From contig JACKHS010000017.1 in assembly GCA_020638875.1 (NCBI GenBank), positions 17,010 to 81,009 of the forward strand: a stretch of 64,000 nt of DNA. Direction: 5' to 3'. The DNA comes from Planctomycetota bacterium (lineage in GTDB: Bacteria > Planctomycetota > UBA1135 > GCA-002686595). Below the pieces are notes generated by a model. It saw only the letters and a list, made by a program, of their open reading frames with translations. It ran no database searches and was not told the origin of the DNA. The position numbers and the translations under genes were made by a program. The stretch's first letter is position 1. Each line of letters starts with the position of its first letter. Of this stretch, positions 57,025 through 64,000 are shown one piece after another.

Positions 57025-57892
57025 TCAGTAGTAGCCGGCGTAGGGGTCGGGTTCGAAGGCCAGCACCGCGCGCGTGACGGCGATCGCCACCGGCAGCGCG
57101 GCGAGCGCGAAGCCCAGCCACGCGCGTCGCGCGCCGCCGAGTCGCGCGAGGGGCGGCGCGAGCAGCGCGCACGGCGCCGCGACGCCGGCCGTGACGAGCA
57201 GCGCGTCGACGCCGGTGGTGTAGCTGTAGTAGTGCGCGTTGAGCAGCAGCGCGGCGAGGAAGAACAGCGCGGTCTCCGCGCCGCCGCGCGCCAGCGCGAG
57301 CCGCGGTCGCCACCAGGCGAGCACGAGCGCCGCACCGGCGGCGCCGGCCACGCCGCCCGAGAGCTCGCCGAGCAGCGCGCTGCCGGACAGCCCGGCCACG
57401 AGCGCCAGGCCCGCGGCGGGCGTCCACAGCACGAGCGGCGCGAGCGCGCCGCCGCGCGGCCAGCGCGTCGAGGCCGCCCGCGAGCGCGAGCCACGCGAGG
57501 ACGAGGAGCGCGCGCTGGGGGACGCCCACCTCGGCCGCGTTGCGCAGCACGAGCAGCAGCAGCCCGCCGGCGAGCGCGCGCAGGACCCAGCGCAGCGGCG
57601 CGCGACCGGAGGCGCACCAGCGCCCCTGCGCCGCGCCGCACAGCAGCGCGCCGAGCCCGCCCCAGAACGTGAGGTCGAGCCCGGTCAACGTGCGGTCCGC
57701 CGCGGGCAGCGCGGGCGCGTCGGCGATCACGAAGAAGCCCACCGCGAACGCGCCGCCGAGCGCGAGCGCGCCGGCCCACAGCGGGCGCGACGCTCCCTCG
57801 CGGCGCCACAGGCGCCAGGCGAACAGGAGCACCGCGCCCGCCCAGAGGGCCGGCGGCAGCACCGCGGCGAGGATCGAGGCGGGCGTGGGCAC
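57025..57892 (-). pseudogene. Multi-spanning membrane protein, frameshifted
   Basis: Starts at GTG 57892. The first 145 codons encode about five hydrophobic helices (SILAAVLPPALWAGAVLLFA, WAGALALGGAFAVGFFVIA, ALAGGLLLLVLRNA, ALLVLAWLALAGGLDAL). The frame changes near 57445 in a GCGCGCCGCCGCGCGG tract, and the rest (LWTPAAGLALVAGLSGSALL, ETALFFLAALLLNAHYYSYT, WLGFALAALPVAIAVTRAVL, ending DPYAGYY) reads to the TGA at 57025-57027. With one indel corrected it is a protein of about 288 residues with eight to nine helices. No family is recognised. It lies 15 bp after the YceI gene and 13 bp before the DODA gene. Confidence 0.55.
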
Positions 57893-57907
57893 GCGGTGCG
57901 CTCCGAC

Positions 57908-58528
57908 CTACTCGGCCTTGGTCTCCAGGCTGACCCACAGCTCGACGCGCTTGCCGAGCGCGCCCTCGCCGTAGGTGATGCCGAAGTCGTTGCGGTCGAA
58001 GTCGAAGTGCGTGTGGAAGCCGACGACGCGCTCGCCGCCGCGACCCTTGCTCTCGCCCGACTTCTCGAACTCGATGGTCAGCGGCTTGGTGACGCCGTGC
58101 GCGGTGAGCTTGCCCGAGGCCTTCCACACGCCGCCTTCGCGCGAGACCGACTCGCTGACGAACTTCAGCTCGGGGAACTGCTTGGCGTCGAGGAAGTCGG
58201 GGCTCTTGACGTGCGTGTCGCGTTGCTCGGAGTTGGTGTCGACGCTGGTGGCGTCGACCGTGAACTCGACCGAGCTGTTCTCGGGCTTCTCCTCGTCGAA
58301 CTGGATCTTGCCGCCGAAGCGGTTGAAGCGGCCGTAGAACCAGGCCGTGTCCATGTGCTGGATGCGGAAGATCATCGACGAGTGCACGCCGTCGATGGTC
58401 AGGGTCACGGGCGCGGCGGCGGCCGCCGGGGCGGGCGCGGGCGCGAGCGCGGCGGCGCTCGGCGCGGTGGCGAGGGCCAAGGTGAGGGCGACGGCGCCGG
58501 CGGAGGCGAGCGGGAGCAGGAGCTTCAT
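57908..58528 (-). CDS. YceI family periplasmic protein
   Basis: 206 residues, starting at ATG 58526-58528. A signal peptide and alanine/proline-rich linker (LLLPLASAGAVALTLALATA) precede the YceI lipocalin-like barrel: LTIDGVHSSMIFRIQHMDTA, FYGRFNRFGGKIQFDE, VEFTVDATSVDTNSEQRDTH, SPDFLDAKQFPELKFVSE, GKLTAHGVTKPLTIEFE and DRNDFGITYGEGALGKRVEL. YceI proteins bind polyisoprenoids or other long hydrophobic molecules in the periplasm. It heads a tight minus-strand group with the membrane protein and the DODA gene. Confidence 0.9.
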   Translation of the reverse strand: MKLLLPLASAGAVALTLALATAPSAAALAPAPAPAAAAAPVTLTIDGVHSSMIFRIQHMDTAWFYGRFNRFGGKIQFDEEKPENSSVEFTVDATSVDTNSEQRDTHVKSPDFLDAKQFPELKFVSESVSREGGVWKASGKLTAHGVTKPLTIEFEKSGESKGRGGERVVGFHTHFDFDRNDFGITYGEGALGKRVELWVSLETKAE

Positions 58529-58672
58529 GGGGGCTCGGATGGCTGAGGACAGGGGAGCGCCGCAGGGGCGCGGGACTCGGGCGAGGGAGCGCCGCGGGGG
58601 CGCACGCGAAGCGCGACCGCGCCGAGGCGCGTGTCTACGCCGCTCCTGAGTACCCGGGACGCCCGGCTCGCG

Positions 58673-60568
58673 TCAACTCGCCGCGCCGCCCGCGGCGAAG
58701 CGCGCGATCTCCTCGAGGAAGCGCGGACCGAGGTCGGCGGCCTTCTTCTCGCCGACGCCCTTGAGGCCCAGGAGCTCCTCCTCGCTGGTCGGCTTGGCGG
58801 CCGACATCAGCGCGAGCGTGCGGTCGTTGAAGATCAGGTAGGGCGGCACGCCGCGCTCGCGCGCCAGCTCGCGGCGCACCTCGCGCAGGTGCTCGAAGAG
58901 CGCGTCGTCGGGCTCGAGGCCCTCCTCGACGGCGGCGCTCGCGGCAGCGCGGCGCGCCGGGCGTTGCGCCTGGTGCGTGACGAACAGGTCGACCTCGCGC
59001 TCGCCGCGCAGCACCTCCAGACCGTCGCGCGTTAGGTAGAGCGTCGGGTACTGCCCGCCGGTCGTCGCCAGCAGTCCGCGGCCGGCGAGCTGCTCGATCC
59101 AGCTGCGCACTTCCTGCGCCGAGTGGGTCTTGAGCAGACCGTAGGTCGTGAGCTGGTCGTGGCCGGTCTGCCGCACGCGCGCGGTGTCCGCGCCGCGCAG
59201 CACGTCGGTCACGTGCCCGGCGCCGTAGCGCTGCTCGCAGCGCACCACGCACGAGAGGATCTTCTGCGCGAGCACCTGGCTCTCGTCGACGCGCGCGAGC
59301 TCGCCCAGGCAGACGTCGCACGCGCCGCAGCCCTGCGCGACCATCTCCGCGGAGGCGCGCTGCCCGAAGTACTCGAGCAGGAAGCGGTGGCGGCAGCTCG
59401 CGCCGGTCGCGTAGCCCCACAGGTGACCGAGCCGGCCTAGCGCGTGGTCCTTCTCCTCCTGCGCGCCGGCGATGCCGCGCTCGTGCGCCTCCTGGGCGCT
59501 GCGCTCCATCAGGTGCTTCCAGTTGTGGTAGTCCGCGCCGGAGTAGAGCAACACGCACTCGGCCGGCAAGCCGTCGCGGCCCGCGCGGCCGGTCTCCTGG
59601 CTGTACTGCTCGACGCCCTTCGGCAGGCTCGCGTGCACGACGAAGCGCACGTCCGTGCGGTCGATGCCCATGCCGAAGGCGACCGTCGCGACGACCACGT
59701 CGATGCGCTCGGCCTGGAAGTCGTCCTGCACGCTGCTGCGCCGCTCGGGCGTCAGGCCCGCGTGGTAGGGCTCGCAACGCACGCCTTGCGCGGAGAGCGA
59801 GGCCGCGAGCGACTCGGTGTCCTTGCGCGAGAGGCAGTAGACGATGCCGGCCTCGCCGGCGTGCTCGCGCACGACCGCGAGCGCCTGGTCCACGAGGCTA
59901 CGGCGCGGCTTGACGCGGTAGGTGAGGTTCGGCCGGTCGAAGTCGCCGACGAGCACCTCGGGCTCGACCAGGCCGAGCTGCGCGATGATGTCGCGCTGCA
60001 CCGCGGGCGTCGCGGTGGCCGTGAAGGCCTGGATCGGCAGCTGCGGGCGGCGCTCGCGCAGCTCGCCGATGCGGCGGTACTCGGGGCGGAAGTCGTGGCC
60101 CCAGTGGCTGATGCAGTGCGCCTCGTCGACGGCGAGCGAGACGATGCCGAAGGCCTCCAGCTTGTCGAGGAAGCCGTCCATCGCCAGGCGCTCGGGCGCG
60201 ACGTAGAGCAGGTCGAGCCCGCCGCGCTCGAGCTCGCGGTAGACCTCGCGCAGCTCGTCGAGGCTCTGCGCCGACGTCAGCATGCCGGCCTGCACGCCGT
60301 TGGCGCGCAACCCGTCGACCTGATCCTTCATCAGCGCGATGAGCGGCGAGACGACCACGACGAGGCCGCTCTGCACCAGCGCGGGCGCCTGGAAGCACAG
60401 GCTCTTGCCGCCGCCCGTGGGCATCACCACCAGCGCGTCGCGGCCGGCGAGGGCGGCGCGGATCGCGCGGTCCTGCAGGGGGCGCAGCGTGGTGAAGCCG
60501 AAGTGGCGGCGCACCGCCTCCGAGACCTCGGCGAAGCGGGCATCGAGCTCGGCGGGGGAGGTGGGCAC
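58673..60568 (-). CDS. recQ: ATP-dependent DNA helicase RecQ
   Basis: 631 residues with the full RecQ layout. Helicase core: RPLQDRAIRAALAG, MPTGGGKSLCFQAPA, SPLIALMKDQVD, DEAHCISHWGHDFRPEYRRI, TATATPAVQRDI, FGMGIDRTDVRFVVHA and QETGRAGRDG. Zinc-binding RQC: CRHRFLLEYFG ... CGACDVC, followed by the winged helix (LRGADTARVRQTGHDQLTTY). HRDC: RELARERGVPPYLIFNDRTL ... LLGLKGVGEKKAADLG. It unwinds recombination and replication-fork intermediates. The GTG at 60568 is taken as start because the conserved part begins a few residues later; the frame stays open upstream, so a longer N-terminus cannot be excluded. Unlike the helicase at 40503, this one keeps HRDC. Confidence 0.92.
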   Translation of the reverse strand: MPTSPAELDARFAEVSEAVRRHFGFTTLRPLQDRAIRAALAGRDALVVMPTGGGKSLCFQAPALVQSGLVVVVSPLIALMKDQVDGLRANGVQAGMLTSAQSLDELREVYRELERGGLDLLYVAPERLAMDGFLDKLEAFGIVSLAVDEAHCISHWGHDFRPEYRRIGELRERRPQLPIQAFTATATPAVQRDIIAQLGLVEPEVLVGDFDRPNLTYRVKPRRSLVDQALAVVREHAGEAGIVYCLSRKDTESLAASLSAQGVRCEPYHAGLTPERRSSVQDDFQAERIDVVVATVAFGMGIDRTDVRFVVHASLPKGVEQYSQETGRAGRDGLPAECVLLYSGADYHNWKHLMERSAQEAHERGIAGAQEEKDHALGRLGHLWGYATGASCRHRFLLEYFGQRASAEMVAQGCGACDVCLGELARVDESQVLAQKILSCVVRCEQRYGAGHVTDVLRGADTARVRQTGHDQLTTYGLLKTHSAQEVRSWIEQLAGRGLLATTGGQYPTLYLTRDGLEVLRGEREVDLFVTHQAQRPARRAAASAAVEEGLEPDDALFEHLREVRRELARERGVPPYLIFNDRTLALMSAAKPTSEEELLGLKGVGEKKAADLGPRFLEEIARFAAGGAAS

Positions 60569-60832
60569 GGGGAGAGCGGGGCGGGCGCGGGAGAGCGGCG
60601 CGCGACCGCTCGGTCGGACCGATTGAAGCAGGATCCGGTGGCGGTTCAAGCGTCGGAAGCGGCGCATCGACGGGCGAAACGCCGCGCGCCCCGCGCCGAG
60701 GGGGTCTCGACGCGGGGCGCGCAGCGCGATGTCGGAAGGTGCGGGAGCGCGGACCCCGGCGCGCACCGGCCGGCCGCGGCCGCCGTGCCGAGGGTCGGCC
60801 GAGTGGCGAGGAGGCGCGCGCCTCCCGCGCGC

Positions 60833-61690
60833 TCAGCGCTTGTCCATGGCCTCGTCCTGCAGGAAGTCGGTGACCGTCTTGCTCAGGCGCTTGTCGGTGA
60901 GCGGGCCGCCGTCCTTCTCGGGCTTGAGCACCTTGAACTGCACGTACTCGACGCCGTTGTTGCCCTCGTGCGCCGCCTTCTGCAGGCGCTCGGCCTGCTG
61001 CCGGTCCTCACTGGGCGCGAGGATCATCGTGGGCAGGCCGCCGAGGTCGAACACGTCGCGGTACATGTCGTAGCCGTAGGCCTCCGGCTGCGGATCGACC
61101 AGCACGACCGCGCGGGCGTTCTCGTCCTGCAGCGCGTACTTGGTGACCAGCGCCGCGCCGGCGCCGACGCCCACGAGCGAGAGGTTGGAGTTGTGCACGC
61201 CGTCGCGGTCGCGCAGGAAGGCGGTGGCCGCCTCGAGGTCGCGCTGCGCGAAGGCCCAGAGCTTGGTCTGGTCCTCCTTCGTGCAGGCTTTCCAGTCGAA
61301 GTCGGCCGTGACGCTGCCGCCGTGTCCGCGCAGGTCGATGGCGAGCACGGCGAAGCCGCGCTTCTGCAGGCCCTCGGCGATCTTCTCGAAGGGGCTGCGG
61401 TTCGCGCCGGCGTCGTGCACGAGCAGCACCGCCGGGGCGCGGTTCTTCTTCTTGGAGGCGTAGAAGGTCGCGGACAGCTCCTGGCCGTCCTGCGTCTTGA
61501 TCTTGACGTCCTCGCCGTCCTTCGAGGCCTCGGCGCGCGCGGCCGGGACCGTGGCGGCGCCTTCGAGGCAGAGGCCGGCGACGGCGGGGGAGGCGGGCGG
61601 CGCCTCGGGGACGCGGCTCTCGGCGACGACCGGCCCTGCTGCGAGCAGGGCGAGGAGGGCGAGAGCCGCGGTCTGGTGGATCAGGGTCAT
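60833..61690 (-). CDS. Secreted alpha/beta-hydrolase-like protein without nucleophile serine
   Basis: 285 residues, starting at ATG 61688-61690. The signal peptide (TAALALLALLAAGPVVAES) is clear. The alpha/beta-hydrolase fold is recognisable: VKIKTQDGQELSATFYASKK, APAVLLVHDAGANRSPFE, GFAVLAIDLRGHGGS, FLRDRDGVHNSNLSLVGVGA, ARAVVLVDPQPEAYG and LPTMILAPSEDRQQAERLQ. The nucleophile elbow, which should be G-x-S-x-G, reads G-V-G-A-G, so the catalytic serine (or Cys/Asp) is missing. The protein may be a binding pseudoenzyme, or use another residue. It stands alone on the minus strand, between recQ and the Ski2-like helicase. Confidence 0.7.
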   Translation of the reverse strand: MTLIHQTAALALLALLAAGPVVAESRVPEAPPASPAVAGLCLEGAATVPAARAEASKDGEDVKIKTQDGQELSATFYASKKKNRAPAVLLVHDAGANRSPFEKIAEGLQKRGFAVLAIDLRGHGGSVTADFDWKACTKEDQTKLWAFAQRDLEAATAFLRDRDGVHNSNLSLVGVGAGAALVTKYALQDENARAVVLVDPQPEAYGYDMYRDVFDLGGLPTMILAPSEDRQQAERLQKAAHEGNNGVEYVQFKVLKPEKDGGPLTDKRLSKTVTDFLQDEAMDKR

Positions 61691-62061
61691 CTGCGTCGTG
61701 GATGGGGAACCGACCAGGATGAGAGGGAGAGGGGCGCGCGAGGTTCCGGCGCCGATCGGGGGGCCCCGCGCGGGGGCTGCGTCCGGCCCACGCGGGGACG
61801 GGTCTGTCTAGAACGGCACCTCCTCCGGCCCCTCATCGAGAGGTCCTGGAGGAAGGCTGAGGGGCAGGGAACGGGGGGGACCGACCCGCGACGAGCTCCC
61901 GCCCGGGGGCGAGCGTCGCGAGGGGTGCGGGCCGGGCGTGGGATCCAGCATAGAGGGGCCTGGCGAGGTCCGCAACCGGCGCTAGTCCCGCGGCGTGAAG
62001 GAGTAACCGGGGAAGTGCGAGCGAGCCGTGCGCTTCCCGCGCGCGGGAGCCCACCGGCCCC
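61691..62061 (-). other. Intergenic region with a weak hairpin
   Basis: A 371-bp gap on the minus-strand side between the helicase end and the hydrolase start. CCCCTCA (61829-61835) and TGAGGGG (61858-61864) could form a weak terminator for the helicase gene. Nothing else is recognised. Confidence 0.3.
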
Positions 62062-64000
62062 TCAGCCGAGCTCGAGCTGGTGGCGCGCGTCGACCTCGTC
62101 GCGGTTCAGGCCCTCCATGGCCCGGCCCAGCGCGTGGTAGAGGTCCCAGTCGCGGTCGATCGCCCGGCGCACCTGGCGCATGAGCTGGATGGCCATGCGG
62201 AAGGCCCGGCACAGGTCGCCGGCGCTCGCGCCGCTCTCGGTCTCCAGCTCGTCGAACGGCGCGCCCTGCATCCAGGCCAGCACGGCCGGCGTCAGGCCCC
62301 ACTCGGCGCGCTTGGGCGGCACCGGCAGGTCGAAGTGGTACGAGCGCCCCACGAGCTCGCGCAGCACGCGGTCGACCTGTCGGCGCAGGTCGCCCCAGTA
62401 GCGCGCGGGCACGCGCACCTCGCCGAAGCGCCGGCGCTCCTCGTGGATCAGGCCCACGAAGACCACCGCGAGCGCCTCGGGCGGCAGGTCCTCGAGCACG
62501 CCGCGGAACATCAGCTCGGTGATCTGCAGCTCGAAGCCGTTGATGCGCTGGGCGAGGCGCCCGCGCGGGCGCAGCTCGCCGCCCTCGTGGTAGCCCAGGC
62601 TCTCGAGGAAGTCGATCGCGCGGTCGATCTGCGCGTGCTGCAGGCGCGCGTTGCGGTCGCGGCGCTTGGCGCTCTCCTCGCGGTGCTGGAACTGATTGAA
62701 CGACTTCTCCCAGGCCTCGTGCACGCGCTCGCGGCCGAGGCGCTCGAGCAGGTGCAGCAGCGTGCTGAACGAGAGGCGGAAGCGGCTCTCGATCGACTCG
62801 GGCCGACCCTCGAGCAGGCGCTTGAGCGGCGCCTCGTCGAGGTCCTTCGGGCTGAGCAGCGCGTAGACGAGGCCTTCCGCGTCGAGGCCCTGCCGCCCGG
62901 CGCGCCCCGCCATCTGCAGGAAGTCGCGCGTGCGCATGTAGTCGAAGTTGACGCCGTCGAACTTGCGCAGCGAGTGGAACACCACCGTGCGCGCCGGCAT
63001 GTTGATGCCGAGCGCGAACGTCTCGGTGGTGAACAGCAGCTTGATCAGCCCCGAGGTGAAGAAGCGCTCCACCACCTCCTTGTGCGCCGGCAGCATGCCC
63101 GCGTGGTGGTAGCCGACGCCGTGCCGCGCCATGGCGAAGATCTCGCCGTCGGCGATGCCCTCGTCGAGCTGGAAGAGCTCGATCAGCTCGCCCTGCAGCG
63201 CGACCATGCGGCGCTCCTCCTCGCGGTCGAGCAGCTCGTGCTCGCGCGCGCGGCGCGCCATCGCCTCGCAGGCCTTGCGGCTGAACGCGAAGACCAGCGC
63301 GGGCAGCAGCCGTTCGCGCTCGAGCGCGTCGAACAGCGGCGCGACCTCCGGCGGCCGCGTCGGGTCGTCGCCCGAGCCGCGCCGTCCGCGTCGGCCGCGG
63401 CGCGCGCGCGAGCGGCTGCGCTTCTGCGGCGCGGAGGCCTCGCGGCGGCGCACGGCCTCGAGCTCGCGCGGCTCGAACGAGCCGCTGCGCTCGCTGAAGA
63501 AGCGGAAGTGCAGCGGCACGGGCCGGCGGTCGGAGCGCACCGTGACGATGTCGTGCCCGCGGATCTCGCCCAGCCAGTCGCCGAACTCGTCGAGGTTCGA
63601 GATCGTCGCCGAGAGGCAGATGAAGCGGATGTCGCGCGGCGCGAAGATCAGCGACTCCTCCCACACGGTGCCGCGCTCGACGTCGTCCATGAAGTGGACC
63701 TCGTCGAAGATCACGTACTCGACGTCGTGCAGCGAGCCGGGGTCCTCGAGGATCGAGTTGCGCAGGATCTCGGTGGTCATGATGAGCACCTGCGCGCCCG
63801 GGTGGAGCGTCACGTCGCCCGTCATGAGCCCCACGTCGATCTCCGGGTCGTCGCGGAAGTCGCGGTACTTCTGGTTCGAGAGCGCCTTGATCGGCGCGGT
63901 GTAGATGCAGCGCCGGCCGCGGTGCACGGCGTCGGCGATGGCGTACTCGGCGACCAGCGTCTTGCCCGCGCCGGTGGGCGCGGAGACGAGCACGTTGTGG
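62062..64000 (-). CDS. Ski2/Mtr4-like DExH-box RNA helicase, N-terminus outside the window
   Basis: The frame is open to the window edge, so 645 C-terminal residues are seen. Motifs in order: Walker A (APTGAGKTLVAEYA), YTAPIKALSNQKYRDF, GLMTGDVTLHP, TTEILRNSIL, the DExH box (VIFDEVHFMDD), LSATISNLDEFGDWLG, GYHHAGMLPAHKEVVERFF, LFTTETFALGINMPARTVVF and QMAGRAGRQGLD. The YYH-like GVGYHHAGMLP and the C-terminal helical region are typical of Ski2-like RNA helicases (HelY in actinobacteria). An arginine-rich insert (PQKRSRSRARRGRRGRRG) between the two RecA domains may bind RNA. The family acts with exonucleases in RNA turnover, and the partner is not in the window. Confidence 0.88.
   Translation of the reverse strand, partial: HNVLVSAPTGAGKTLVAEYAIADAVHRGRRCIYTAPIKALSNQKYRDFRDDPEIDVGLMTGDVTLHPGAQVLIMTTEILRNSILEDPGSLHDVEYVIFDEVHFMDDVERGTVWEESLIFAPRDIRFICLSATISNLDEFGDWLGEIRGHDIVTVRSDRRPVPLHFRFFSERSGSFEPRELEAVRRREASAPQKRSRSRARRGRRGRRGSGDDPTRPPEVAPLFDALERERLLPALVFAFSRKACEAMARRAREHELLDREEERRMVALQGELIELFQLDEGIADGEIFAMARHGVGYHHAGMLPAHKEVVERFFTSGLIKLLFTTETFALGINMPARTVVFHSLRKFDGVNFDYMRTRDFLQMAGRAGRQGLDAEGLVYALLSPKDLDEAPLKRLLEGRPESIESRFRLSFSTLLHLLERLGRERVHEAWEKSFNQFQHREESAKRRDRNARLQHAQIDRAIDFLESLGYHEGGELRPRGRLAQRINGFELQITELMFRGVLEDLPPEALAVVFVGLIHEERRRFGEVRVPARYWGDLRRQVDRVLRELVGRSYHFDLPVPPKRAEWGLTPAVLAWMQGAPFDELETESGASAGDLCRAFRMAIQLMRQVRRAIDRDWDLYHALGRAMEGLNRDEVDARHQLELG

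Overview
The window is very GC-rich chromosomal DNA (about 70 percent by eye) and looks planctomycete. The clues are a chlamydial/planctomycete-type Hc1 histone-like protein, a futalosine menaquinone pair (mqnB-mqnD), a FloA/NfeD cassette, and a long run of secreted proteins ending in C-terminal domains that I associate with deep-branching Planctomycetota. No rRNA, CRISPR array or phage is visible. The taxon call is inference.

Layout. 0-2 kb: end of a membrane protein, a nucleotide-sugar dehydrogenase and a nested inverted-repeat element. 2.1-4.9 kb: a selenium locus, in which selD itself is read through an in-frame UGA (Sec) with a SECIS-like hairpin, followed by a GDPD-like pseudoenzyme and the gene for tRNA-Sec(UCA). 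4.9-10.6 kb: two tandem GNAT-like genes (both frameshifted), a beta-helix/PA14-like protein and small secreted proteins. 10.9-14.6 kb: NfeD1-NfeD2-FloA operon with a frameshifted fourth gene. 14.6-20 kb: EVE protein, Hc1-like protein, histidine phosphatase, mqnB and an mqnD-DUF952 fusion on the minus strand, and a frameshifted M28 peptidase with PDZ.

20-51.5 kb is an extracellular-proteome region: a CARDB lipoprotein, beta-propeller and FG-GAP proteins, a TPR lipoprotein and a 1624-residue Ig-repeat protein. Within it, four proteins share the same unnamed domain of about 300 residues (LLLYPEFDNR ... EFNR ... NDNEE ... CW ... ADLPFE). Two are stand-alone secreted copies and two are C-terminal copies on large proteins. 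The region also carries an IS1-like element, two miniature elements of about 180 bp with the same terminal repeats and one orphan end, all placed at or just beyond gene 3' ends. A 2.2-kb gene-poor stretch with two tandem-repeat families lies between the two stand-alone paralogs.

52-64 kb is a minus-strand metabolic and DNA-repair block: a complete three-subunit 4-hydroxybenzoyl-CoA reductase-type molybdenum enzyme (hcrC-hcrA-hcrB), a DODA-type extradiol dioxygenase, a frameshifted membrane protein, a YceI protein, a RecQ helicase with HRDC (a second RecQ-like helicase sits at 40.5 kb), an alpha/beta-hydrolase lacking its nucleophile serine, and a Ski2-like helicase cut by the window end.

Five genes carry frameshifts inside (GC)n-rich tracts, so either the assembly has systematic indels or these loci are decaying.
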